A DNA stretch of 64,000 nt from Pseudomonas sp. FP198 (lineage in GTDB: Bacteria; Pseudomonadota; Gammaproteobacteria; Pseudomonadales; Pseudomonadaceae): assembly GCF_030687895.1 (NCBI RefSeq), contig NZ_CP117452.1:1629501-1693500 (forward strand), given 5' to 3'. The notes under the pieces are model-generated. The model was not told the DNA's origin and searched no databases. It was given only the letters and a program-made list of their open reading frames with translations. Of this stretch, positions 45,950 through 55,317 are shown one piece after another (the stretch's first letter is position 1; each line of letters starts with the position of its first letter). The position numbers were made by a program, and so were the translations under genes.

Positions 45950-46687
45950 ATGACCGACAACACTATCCATAAAGCATTCGAAGCCCAATGCCAGACCGAA
46001 ATCGCCGGTCAAGGCCAAGATCAGAAACTCGTCGGCTTGGCCAAGGCGTTTTTCAACGAATCGGCCCGCCACAAGTACAGCTACCATTTTTCATGGATGG
46101 GGCGGCCGATCATCCAGCTGCCACAGGATATGATGGCCATGCAGGAACTGATCTGGCAGATCAAGCCTGACCTGATCATTGAATGCGGTATCGCCCACGG
46201 CGGTTCGATCATCTATTACGCTTCGTTGCTGGAGTTGCAAGGCCACGGCGAAGTGCTGGGTATCGACCTGGATATTCGCCCGCACAATCGCGAAGCCATC
46301 GAGAGCCATCCGATGAGCAAACGCATCTCGATGATCGAAGGTTCTAGCATCGATCCGGCTATCGCCGAGCAGGTGCGTGCAGCGGCCAAAGGCAAGAAAG
46401 TCATTCTGGTACTCGATTCCAACCACACCCATGACCATGTACTTGAAGAGCTGCGTCTGTATGCGCCGCTGGTTTCGGTGGGCAGCTACTGCGTGGTGAT
46501 GGACACGGTGGTGGAAGACATGCCGGCGGATTTTTTCCCGGATCGCCCATGGGGGCCGGGCGACAACCCTAAAACCGCAGTGTGGAAATACCTCGAAGAA
46601 AACGACAGCTTCGAAATTGACCAGCAACTGCAGAACAAACTGCTGATCACCGTTGCACCGGATGGTTATCTGCGTCGGGTTCGTTAA
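45950..46687 (+). CDS. CmcI / rhamnosyl O-methyltransferase-family protein
   Basis: 245 residues of the family that includes cephalosporin hydroxylase CmcI and mycobacterial rhamnosyl O-methyltransferases. Seen: DLIIECGIAHGGSIIYYASLLE (SAM/NAD-type glycine loop), GIDLDIRPHN, VILVLDSNHTHDHVLEEL (metal-binding Asp/His) and VGSYCVVMDTVVED. In this sugar operon an O-methyltransferase acting on the deoxyhexose is the most reasonable reading; similar proteins lie in other flagellin and O-antigen clusters. Confidence 0.83.
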   Translation: MTDNTIHKAFEAQCQTEIAGQGQDQKLVGLAKAFFNESARHKYSYHFSWMGRPIIQLPQDMMAMQELIWQIKPDLIIECGIAHGGSIIYYASLLELQGHGEVLGIDLDIRPHNREAIESHPMSKRISMIEGSSIDPAIAEQVRAAAKGKKVILVLDSNHTHDHVLEELRLYAPLVSVGSYCVVMDTVVEDMPADFFPDRPWGPGDNPKTAVWKYLEENDSFEIDQQLQNKLLITVAPDGYLRRVR

Positions 46688-46738
46688 TCCATCCGTTTCA
46701 AGTCATTGGCGTCTGGCAGGTTGTGGGGACTAGGAAAT

Positions 46739-49674
46739 ATGCAGGTTCGAAATATGCTTCAAAACAACGTGGCACCGCTGAACGAGCGGTTCACCGTGGT
46801 GGTCATCTCCCACAACCGCAGCGCATTCCTGCGCCGCACATTGCATTACTACAGCAGCTATCCGTGCTCGGTGCTGGTGCTGGATTCCTCGGTGGAGCGG
46901 GATGATCAAATCGCCCGGGGATTTTCCATCGGTCGATTACCGCCACTTGCCTCAGTTCACCTACAAAGGGCTTCAGGAAAAATTGACCTATGGTGTCAAC
47001 CAGGTCAAAACGCCTTATATGGTGTTCGCCGCCGATGACGATTTCCTGTTGCATGATGCCTTGACCGAGTCGGTGGAGTTTCTCGAAGCCAACCCCGACT
47101 ACGGCCTTTGCCATGGCTACGGCATCATGTATTTGTCCTGCGCGACAGAAGTCTGCTACTTCCGCCGAGACCGCAAGGTGCACGAGGACTACGACAGCGA
47201 ATTGGCCGAGGACCGTGTGATCCGTTTCATGGATCAATTCCTGCCGCCGTTCTACGCCGTGACCCGCACTGACCTGCTACAACAGTGGTACGGCATACTG
47301 CCGCCAGGCACCAGTTTCGAGTGGCAGGAAAATCGGCCATACCTTTTACCTATTGGCCTGTGCCAAGGCACGGATCCTGCCGATTCCGTTCGCCGTGCGC
47401 GAACTCAACTACGGCGGCTCCGAACACAACACCAACGTCCTGACGGTGTTGAGTTACAAAGACGCCAAGAGTGTCGCCGAGCGTGAGCATTTCGCCGAGT
47501 TCCTGGCATCCGTGCCAACCCAGCTTAGCGAGCAGGCTCCGGAGCGCATCAAACAGATCGCTCTGGACAGTTTTGCGGCCATGGCCGATTGCCTGCAACA
47601 GGGGCGCTCCCTCAAGGGGACGCAAATTATCCGTTCGGCGTGGCTGGAGGCGGGGGGCGAACCGATTCGTTCGTTTGGCCCGCAGCAATTTGTCGAAATG
47701 CCTTTTTACAATCAACGTGTCTTCGATCTGCTGACCCAGTTTGAATTCCTGCTGCATGCTATGCCGGCTGGCCGCCTTCAGCTTCAGCAACTGGAAGGTA
47801 TTCTTCTGCGCCAGCACGAGCTGATGCGAGTGCAACCTAACGACAATGAACGCACAATCCGCAGCCGCTTGTGGGAAGCCCAAGGCCTGTATGCGTTCAA
47901 CCGTACCGTGGTCAAGCGCCTGGCCGAATCGCTGAAAACCAGCGACGAGCCCGATGAAGCATTAAAATTGCAAGCTTGGGCTGAGCGATTGGATTCGGTG
48001 CCGGGACAGCTGGATCGGCGCTTGCTGGAAAACATGCACTCCGGTCGTCTGCTGAGTTGGCTTGAGGCGCGCAATCCGGATGCCGAGCAATTGAAATCCA
48101 TCACCGCCCACTTGGCCAAGCATCAGGGCGGCCCGCGGTTCTGCATCCTGCTGCTGGACCTCGGCGCTGACATGTTCAAGCTGCAGGCAACCTTCGACAG
48201 CCTGGTCAACGGCCACAGCAAGGCGTTCAACGTGGTGGTCTTCACCACCGGTGACGTGCCGGCGACCACGACCGTGCGCGACACCGTGCATTTCGTCAAA
48301 GTCAGCGCAACGAACTATGTCGAGCGCGTCAACCAGATCATCGGGCAATCCTCCGCCGACTGGATGGTGCTGGCCGAAGCGGGCGACCAATTCACTCAAA
48401 GCGGCCTGCTGCGTGCCAGCCTCGAGCTGATCGGTGCTGAGGGCGTGCGTGCTGTGGCCATGGACGAAATCCACCGCAAGGCCGATGGCAGTCTCACCGA
48501 TGTGTTCCGCCCCGGCGTCAATCTTGATTTCCTGCAATCGGTGCCTTCATTGATGGCGCGGCATTGGCTGATTCATCGTGACGTATTGGTACAGGCACGC
48601 GGTTTCACTCCTGAATACACTCAGGCCCTGGAGTTGGACCTGCTGTTGCGTTTAATCGAAGACGCAGGGCTTGCCGGCCTGGCGCACCTGGCCGAGCCGT
48701 TGCTGATCTGCAACGCCCCGGTGGAAGAGGAAAACTCTCAGGAACGTCAGGTACTGACACGCCACTTGGCAGCCCGGGGTTATCGTGCCCAGGTCACTAC
48801 GGCGCTACCGTTGACCTATCAAATCGATTACCAGCATGCCGAGCGGCCGTTGGTCTCGATCATTCTCGAAAGCCGGGATAACTTCGAACAGGTACAGCAG
48901 GCACTGGTCAGCGTGCTGCAGCGTACCCGTTATCATCGCCATGAAATTCTGGTCGCCGACAATCATAGCCAGTCCGAAGCATTGACCCAGTGGCTCGACA
49001 GCCTGGAAGGCAAGGGCGACCGGATCCGAATCCTGCGCAGCGACCGGCGCCTCAGCGCTTCGGCCCTGATCAACTGGGCGGGCGCCCAAGCCAAAGGCGA
49101 GTATCTGGTGTTGCTGTCTGCCCAAGTACAAGTGATCAACGCCAACTGGCTCGACAGCTTGCTCAACCAGGCACAGCGCCCCGAAGTGGGAATCGTCGGC
49201 AGCAAGCAGATGGACATTCGCGGTATCACCACCCAGGCCGGCCTGGTGCTTGCCCCTGACGGTCAGGTGGCCTCGGTATTTATTGGCGAGCGCAAGGACG
49301 CCAAGGGTTATCTCAACGGCCATCAAGCGGAACAGAACTACTCGGCGGTGTCTGGCGCGTGCCTGATGATCCGCAAGGATCTGTTCGAAGCGGTTGGCGG
49401 CTTGGACGAGGAACATTTCGGTGAAGCGTTTGCCGACGTCGATCTGTGCCTGAAAGCGGCGGATGCGGGGTATCTCACCGTCTGGACTCCCCAGGCCCAA
49501 ATGCTGCACTCCGGTACGTTCCCCGATGCGCCGGAGGCGACCAAGGTCTTGCGCAACAAGTGGCAGGCGCGCTTCAACCATGACGCGGCCCGTAACCCGA
49601 ACCTGGCCTTGACCGGTACCGGCTTTGCGCTGGGCACCGCTGCGGCAGTGGATTGGGCAAGATTGCTCGCATAG
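46739..49674 (+). pseudogene. Second long glycosyltransferase, broken by two +1 frameshifts (probably sequencing errors)
   Basis: Three consecutive frames carry one protein. The first (from ATG 46739) has RFTVVVISHNRSAFLRRTLHYY; the second has VDYRHLPQFTYKGLQEKLTYG and the metal motif AADDDF; the third (open to TAG 49674) has RELNYGGSEHNTNVLTVLSYK and a C-terminal GT2 module. The breaks are an extra base in TCGCCCGGGG (46911-46920) and an extra A in AAAA at 47329-47332. Corrected length is 977 residues. The N-terminal part is a TIGR00180-like transferase. The C-terminal module (GEYLVLLSAQVQV, FGEAFADVDLCLKAADAGY) is a paralogue of domain 2 in the protein at 30150. Role inferred: a further glycosyl transfer to flagellin glycan. 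Confidence 0.88.
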
Positions 49675-49703
49675 GTCTGGTTATCAGGCAAAGGACTCAA
49701 GGT

Positions 49704-50705
49704 ATGTTCAACGGTAAATCGATCTTCATCTCAGGCGGCACCGGCTCGTTCGGGCGCAATTTCATCCGCCGGTTGCTGGAGCAATACCAGCCCAAGCGCG
49801 TGGTGGTGTTTTCCCGCGATGAACTCAAGCAGTACGAGATGCAACAAACCTTCAACGCCCCGTGCATGCGTTATTTCCTGGGAGACGTGCGCGATGCAGA
49901 TCGTCTGCGCCAGGCCATGCGTGGCATCGATTACGTGGTGCATGCGGCGGCCCTCAAACAGGTGCCGGCGGCGGAATACAATCCTACCGAATGCATTCGC
50001 ACCAACGTCAATGGTGCAGAAAATATCATCGCAGCGGCGATCGATAACGGTGTGAAAAAAGTCGTTGCGCTGTCCACCGACAAAGCGGCCAGCCCAATCA
50101 ACCTGTACGGCGCGACCAAGTTGCTGTCGGACAAATTGTTCGTGGCGGCCAACAATATCGCGGGCGAACAGCAAACCCGGTTCGCCGTCGTGCGCTATGG
50201 CAATGTTGCCGGCTCCCGGGGCTCGGTGGTGCCGTTCTTCAGCAAGCTCATCGCTGAGGGCGCGACGGAGCTGCCAATTACCGATGAACGTATGACTCGC
50301 TTCTGGATCACCCTCGATCACGGTGTGCAATTCGTGCTGGACAGCTTCGCGCGCATGCACGGCGGCGAAGTGTTCGTGCCGAAGATTCCATCGATTCGCA
50401 TCGTCGATTTGGCGTCGGGCATGGCTGGACATCTGCCTCATAGAAAAGTCGGCATCAGGCCCGGCGAAAAGCTTCATGAACTGATGGTACCGCTGGACGA
50501 CGCGCGCATGACGATCGAGTTCACAGACCATTACACAATCCAGCCGTCGATTCGCTTCACCAACGTGGATGTGAATTTCGCTATGGACAACCTGGGCGAA
50601 CGAGGCACTCCCGTCGCGGAGGACTTCGAGTATCGTTCTGACACCAATCCTCACTTTTTGTCGGTGGAACAGATCGCCGATCTGCACGCTCGGCTGTCGG
50701 TATGA
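49704..50705 (+). CDS. pseB: UDP-N-acetylglucosamine 4,6-dehydratase (inverting) PseB
   Basis: 333 residues. NAD motif SGGTGSFGRNF near residues 10-20, FSRDELKQYEMQ, HAAALKQVPAAEYNP and the active-site SPINLYGATKLLSDK are the PseB/FlaA1 hallmarks. It performs the first step toward pseudaminic acid, forming UDP-2-acetamido-2,6-dideoxy-L-arabino-4-hexulose. The ATG at 49704 is preferred to an upstream in-frame ATG at 49653 that lies within the preceding gene. Overlaps pseC by 4 bases. Confidence 0.95.
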   Translation: MFNGKSIFISGGTGSFGRNFIRRLLEQYQPKRVVVFSRDELKQYEMQQTFNAPCMRYFLGDVRDADRLRQAMRGIDYVVHAAALKQVPAAEYNPTECIRTNVNGAENIIAAAIDNGVKKVVALSTDKAASPINLYGATKLLSDKLFVAANNIAGEQQTRFAVVRYGNVAGSRGSVVPFFSKLIAEGATELPITDERMTRFWITLDHGVQFVLDSFARMHGGEVFVPKIPSIRIVDLASGMAGHLPHRKVGIRPGEKLHELMVPLDDARMTIEFTDHYTIQPSIRFTNVDVNFAMDNLGERGTPVAEDFEYRSDTNPHFLSVEQIADLHARLSV

Positions 50706-51862
50706 TTCCCTACGGTCGGCAAAGCCTCGATCAAGCTGACATCGATGCCGTCGTCGCCGTGTTGCAGTCCGATTGGCTGACGCAAGGGCCTGCGATCGAG
50801 CGCTTTGAACAGGCCATGGCCCGCCGCTGCCAGGCCGGCCATGCCGTGGCGGTGTGCAACGCGACCGCCGCGCTGCATATCGCTTGCCTGGCGGCGGGGC
50901 TTGGGCCTGGGGATCGCTTGTGGACCACGCCAAACACCTTTCTGGCCTCAGCCAATTGCGGCCGTTATTGCGGCGCACAGGTGGATTTCGTCGATATCGA
51001 TCCGCTGACCTGGAATCTCGATGCCGTTGCCTTGGCCATAAAACTCGACAGGGCCGAGTGTGACGGGACCCTGCCAAAAGTTTTGGTGGCGGTAGCCTTC
51101 TCCGGGCAAAGCTGTGATATGCGTGAGATCTCTCGCCTGTCCGAGCGATACGGCTTCACGGTCATTGAGGACGCCTCTCATGCCGTGGGCGCGTCTTATG
51201 CCGACAGGCCAGTGGGGTGTGGCGAATTCGCGGACATGACGGTGTTCAGTTTCCATCCGGTGAAAATCATTACCAGCGCTGAAGGCGGAATGGTCCTGAC
51301 CAATCGCCCGGAGCTGGCGCAGCGCCTGCAACGTCTGCGCAGCCATGGGATGACCCGTGAAGCCGGGCAGATGACCGAACCCAGCCATGGGCCTTGGTAC
51401 TACCAGCAGGTGGAGCTGGGTTTCAATTACCGCATGACGGATCTTCAAGCTGCCCTGGGGCTTTCCCAGTTGGATAAGCTCGAAGGGTTTGTCGCCCGGC
51501 GTCGTGGTTTGGCGGCGCGCTATAATCAGTTGCTGGGTGGTTCGCCGCTGACCTTGCCCGGCTTGCAAGCCGACGCCGAATCGGCCTGGCATTTGTATGT
51601 GGTGCGCTTGCGACTTGATGAGATTTCCCTCAGTCATCGTCAGGTTTTCGAAGGCTTGCGCGCGGCCGGGATCGGTGTGAACCTGCACTACATACCGGTC
51701 CATTTGCAACCGTATTACCGCGATCTGGGATTTGCCCAAGGTGATTATCCACAGGCTGAACGTTATTACGCCGAGGCCATCAGCCTACCGATGTTTCCTT
51801 CCCTCAGCGACGAACAGCAGGACTATGTGGTTGGGCAACTGCAACGTTTGCTTGAGGAGTAA
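50702..51862 (+). CDS. pseC: UDP-4-amino-4,6-dideoxy-N-acetyl-beta-L-altrosamine transaminase PseC
   Basis: 386 residues, DegT/DnrJ/EryC1-type PLP aminotransferase. The PLP lysine lies in FSFHPVKII (Lys188) and DASHAVGASY carries the cofactor Asp (158). It opens MIPYGRQSLDQADIDAVVAVL, typical of PseC. Second step of the Pse pathway, using L-glutamate as amino donor. Confidence 0.95.
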   Translation: MIPYGRQSLDQADIDAVVAVLQSDWLTQGPAIERFEQAMARRCQAGHAVAVCNATAALHIACLAAGLGPGDRLWTTPNTFLASANCGRYCGAQVDFVDIDPLTWNLDAVALAIKLDRAECDGTLPKVLVAVAFSGQSCDMREISRLSERYGFTVIEDASHAVGASYADRPVGCGEFADMTVFSFHPVKIITSAEGGMVLTNRPELAQRLQRLRSHGMTREAGQMTEPSHGPWYYQQVELGFNYRMTDLQAALGLSQLDKLEGFVARRRGLAARYNQLLGGSPLTLPGLQADAESAWHLYVVRLRLDEISLSHRQVFEGLRAAGIGVNLHYIPVHLQPYYRDLGFAQGDYPQAERYYAEAISLPMFPSLSDEQQDYVVGQLQRLLEE

Positions 51863-51868
51863 CGACGC

Positions 51869-52570
51869 GTGAGCGCAATCGCGATCATTCCCGCCCGTGG
51901 CGGTAGCAAGCGTATTCCTCGCAAGAACCTGAAGCCGTTCGATGGCGTGCCGATGATTGTCCGCTCAATCCGTACGGCGCTGGCGTCGGGATTGTTCAAC
52001 GAAGTGATTGTCAGCACCGATGACGAAGAAATTGCCGAATTGGCCAAGACTCACGGTGCGCAGGTGCCATTCCTGCGACCGGCAGCGTTAGCGGATGATT
52101 TCACCGGAACGGCGACGGTGATTGTCCATGCCCTGAATGAATTACGTGCGCGTTCGTTCGACTTTGTCTGTTGCATTTATGCCACCGCCCCCTTGTTGCA
52201 ACCGCGGTTTCTACGTGAAGGTTTTGACTTACTGCGCGAGCATCCCGAGAAGTCGTTCGCGTTTTCTGTGACCGGTTTTGGCTTTCCGGTGCAACGCGCG
52301 TTGACACTGGACGAACAGGGCGCGTTGACGCCTCTGTACCCGCAATTTCGCGACACCCGCTCCCAGGACCTGGCCGAAGCTTTTCAGGATGCTGGCCAAT
52401 TCTATTGGGGGCGCCGGGAGGCTTGGTTGCGTGGCGATACGTTGTTTTCTTCCAAAAGCCTGCCGGTGGTGCTGCCTCGCCATCTGGTGCAAGACATCGA
52501 TACCGCCGAAGACTGGACGCGCGCCGAGTATCTCTACGCCGCTTTGAAAGCAGGCGGTGAATTGCAATGA
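51869..52570 (+). CDS. pseF: Pseudaminic acid cytidylyltransferase PseF
   Basis: 233 residues. It activates pseudaminic acid to CMP-Pse. The CMP-sugar synthetase motif is AIIPARGGSKRIPRKNLKPF; then STDDEEIAELA and a PseF-like QDAGQFYWG. Start is the GTG at 51869 with GAGGAGT upstream. Ends with a 4-base overlap into pseG. The final cytosolic step before transfer. Confidence 0.94.
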   Translation: MSAIAIIPARGGSKRIPRKNLKPFDGVPMIVRSIRTALASGLFNEVIVSTDDEEIAELAKTHGAQVPFLRPAALADDFTGTATVIVHALNELRARSFDFVCCIYATAPLLQPRFLREGFDLLREHPEKSFAFSVTGFGFPVQRALTLDEQGALTPLYPQFRDTRSQDLAEAFQDAGQFYWGRREAWLRGDTLFSSKSLPVVLPRHLVQDIDTAEDWTRAEYLYAALKAGGELQ

Positions 52571-54072
52571 GAGTGCTGATCCGCGCCGACGCTTCACCCA
52601 GCATCGGCAGTGGGCACATCGCCCGTTGCCTGACCTTGGCGCGAGTCCTGCGCGGGCAGGGCGCGCACGTCGCGTTCGCCTGTCGGTTGCTCATCGGACA
52701 TCGTCTGCACGCCTTGGAGGCCGAGGGCTTTGAGACGTTCTCCCTGCCAGACTTTTATCCTGGCGAAGATCCGCAACAGGCCATCGAGTCGTTGTTACCC
52801 TGGCAGGCAGATATCGAAGCGTTGGAGCAAGCGCTGGCCGATCGGCCCGGTTTCGACTGGATCATCGTTGACCACTATGGCCTGGATCATCATTGGCAGA
52901 CCGCTGCCCGGCGCTTTGCGCCAAGGATCATGGCGGTGGATGACCTGGCGACCCGGACTTATAGCGTCGACCTCCTGCTTAATCAGAATCTGTCCGGTAC
53001 CCAAGCTGCGTATGAAGGGTTGCTGCCCAAGCATTGCCGTACGCTGCTGGGACCGCGTTACGCGTTGTTGCGCGATGAGTTTCGTTGCGGGGCGATCGAG
53101 ATAAAACCGAAGGTCAGGCGCGTGCTCGTCAATTTCGGCGGTTTTGATGCGGCGATGCAGACTTATCACGCAATGCTGGCGCTGGCGGATTACCCTGGAC
53201 TGGAAGTGGATTTTGTTGCCGGTGTGGACAACCCGGCATGGGCTTGCATGCAACGGATGGCGGCGAGTCGTCCCCATTGGCGATTGCACAGTTTCGTCAG
53301 TCATTTTCATCGGCTCATGCTGGAGGCCGATCTGTTCATTGGTGCCGGTGGTGGAACCAGTTGGGAGCGGGCCGCCATGGGGTTGCCCACGATTTGTATC
53401 GCGGTATCGAACAATCAGCAGGCCAACAGCGATGCAATGGCGTCGTTTGGAGCCCATGTCTACCTCGGGCCCAGAGATAAGGTTACGGTTGAACAGTTGC
53501 GCCAGGCCATCGGTTTCGTCGTGGATAACCACGGGTTGCGTCAGAGCCTGGCACAGCACTCCCGGCGACTGGTCGACGGCTTGGGCGTGTCACGCGTCGC
53601 CGTTGCGTTGGCCGGCGCCATGTTACGGGTCCGTCCGGCCACGCAAGCTGACGCTCGTCTGCTTTTCGAGGGGCGTAATGCCGACGCCGTGCGCCGTGTA
53701 TCGCTGGATCGTTCACCCGTCGACTGGGATCGCCATTGCCAATGGCTGCAAGGCAGCCTGGTCAATCCACAGCGTTTATTGCTGGTTGGCGATGCGTTCG
53801 ACGGACCTGTCGGCGCATTGCGTTACGACCTGCAAGGCAGCGAAGCGCTGGTATCGATTTATTTGTTCGAGAATCGCCTGGGGCTGGGGTGGGGCAGGGC
53901 ATTGCTGGCCCATGGTGAGGCGTTTGCTACCGTCCACTGGCCGCAATTGAGCCGCTTTACCGCTCAGGTTCTGCCCGCTAACCAGGCGTCTTTGGACCTG
54001 TTCCGCCAAGCCGGTTTCAGTCAAGGCACATGCGTGTTCACGCGCGTATTGAAGGATCATCCTCATGAGTAG
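52567..54072 (+). CDS. pseG: PseG-PseH fusion: UDP-diacetamido-trideoxy-altropyranose hydrolase plus GNAT N-acetyltransferase
   Basis: 501 residues. Residues 1-350 are PseG (GT-B-like; RADASPSIGSGHIARCLTLA with the catalytic His17, and the sugar-nucleotide loop GAGGGTSWERAAMGLP). Residues 353-501 are a GNAT acetyltransferase domain (RVRPATQADARLLFEGRN, acetyl-CoA loop NRLGLGWGRALL, terminal VLPANQASLDLFRQAGFSQ) matching PseH. PseH acetylates the 4-amino group and PseG then removes UDP, so the fusion joins consecutive steps. In Campylobacter/Helicobacter the two are separate genes. Overlaps pseI by 8 bases. Confidence 0.92.
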   Translation: MRVLIRADASPSIGSGHIARCLTLARVLRGQGAHVAFACRLLIGHRLHALEAEGFETFSLPDFYPGEDPQQAIESLLPWQADIEALEQALADRPGFDWIIVDHYGLDHHWQTAARRFAPRIMAVDDLATRTYSVDLLLNQNLSGTQAAYEGLLPKHCRTLLGPRYALLRDEFRCGAIEIKPKVRRVLVNFGGFDAAMQTYHAMLALADYPGLEVDFVAGVDNPAWACMQRMAASRPHWRLHSFVSHFHRLMLEADLFIGAGGGTSWERAAMGLPTICIAVSNNQQANSDAMASFGAHVYLGPRDKVTVEQLRQAIGFVVDNHGLRQSLAQHSRRLVDGLGVSRVAVALAGAMLRVRPATQADARLLFEGRNADAVRRVSLDRSPVDWDRHCQWLQGSLVNPQRLLLVGDAFDGPVGALRYDLQGSEALVSIYLFENRLGLGWGRALLAHGEAFATVHWPQLSRFTAQVLPANQASLDLFRQAGFSQGTCVFTRVLKDHPHE

Positions 54073-55117
54073 TTTCAAGATCGGTCAGCGCAGTATCGGG
54101 GCTGACGCGCCGCCTTTCATCATTGCCGAGATGAGCGGCAACCATAACCAATCGCTGGAAGTGGCCTTGCAGATCGTCGAAGCCGCCGCCCATGCCGGCG
54201 CTCACGCTTTGAAGCTGCAGACCTACACTGCCGATACCATGACGCTGGATCTGAGCGAAGGGGAATTCTTCATCAAGGACCCCAGCAGCCTTTGGGCGGG
54301 TACATCGCTCTATGACTTGTACGATAAGGCCCATACGCCCTGGGAATGGCACGCTCCGATTTTCGCCCGGGCCAAGGCGCTGGGCATGCTCGCGTTCTCG
54401 ACGCCGTTCGACGAGACCGCCGTGGATTTTCTCGAAAGCCTGGACGTGCCCGCCTATAAGATCGCCAGTTTTGAAAACACGGATCTACCGCTGATCCGGC
54501 GAGTCGCCGCCACCGGCAAGCCGTTGATTATTTCCACCGGCATGGCGAGCGTTGCTGAACTCGACGAAACTGTACGGGCGGCCCGAGAGGCCGGTTGCAA
54601 GGATCTGGTATTGCTCAAGTGCACCAGCACCTATCCGGCCACCCCGGCCAACAGCAATGTGCGCACTATCCCTCATCTGCGGGAATTATTCGGCTGTGAG
54701 GTGGGGTTATCGGACCACTCAATGGGGGTTGGCGTGTCTGTCGCCGCTGTGGCGTTAGGGGCAACCGTGGTAGAAAAACACTTCACTCTCGACCGCGCGG
54801 CGGGTGGGGTGGACGCCAGTTTCTCCCTTGAACCTGCGGAGCTGGCAGCGCTGGTGATTGAAACCGAGCGTGCCTGGCAAGCCATGGGACAGGTGCACTA
54901 TGGCGTGACCGAGGCTGAGCGCAAGTCGCTGGTCTATCGACGTTCTCTGTATGTGACGCAAGACATGAGCCCTGGTGATGCGTTTACACCACATAACGTC
55001 CGGGCTATTCGCCCAGGCCTGGGGCTGCCTCCCAAGTACGCCGACTCTGTGATGGGCCGTTGTGCTCGTAAAGCCATCAAACGCGGCACTCCATTGGCCT
55101 GGTCGCTGGTTGAATAG
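54065..55117 (+). CDS. pseI: Pseudaminic acid synthase PseI
   Basis: 350 residues, NeuB-like TIM barrel followed by a C-terminal SAF (antifreeze-like) domain (YRRSLYVTQDMSPGDAFTPHNVRAIRPGLGL). It condenses 2,4-diacetamido-2,4,6-trideoxy-L-altrose with phosphoenolpyruvate. Conserved: IIAEMSGNHNQSLEVALQIVEAA, LKLQTYTADTMTLD, KIASFENTDLPLI and LSDHSMGVGVSVAAVALGATVVEKHFTLD. The last gene of the pse block before a 200-base gap. Confidence 0.96.
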   Translation: MSSFKIGQRSIGADAPPFIIAEMSGNHNQSLEVALQIVEAAAHAGAHALKLQTYTADTMTLDLSEGEFFIKDPSSLWAGTSLYDLYDKAHTPWEWHAPIFARAKALGMLAFSTPFDETAVDFLESLDVPAYKIASFENTDLPLIRRVAATGKPLIISTGMASVAELDETVRAAREAGCKDLVLLKCTSTYPATPANSNVRTIPHLRELFGCEVGLSDHSMGVGVSVAAVALGATVVEKHFTLDRAAGGVDASFSLEPAELAALVIETERAWQAMGQVHYGVTEAERKSLVYRRSLYVTQDMSPGDAFTPHNVRAIRPGLGLPPKYADSVMGRCARKAIKRGTPLAWSLVE

Positions 55118-55317
55118 CCCTTTCAAAAAAGACCTTATTCGGAAAATTGGCGTGACCTACGAGTCATAACGCGCATCTTCACTGTATTGTATTGACCGGG
55201 AAGATGGCGCCTGGCCCTTATCAGGCCCAGTGATAGCCCTTTACACTTCCCATTTGTCGGCGCCCCTCGATTCCTTGCGAGCGGTGGTATTGGGCTGTTT
55301 TTGATTGGGAAGCCGTA

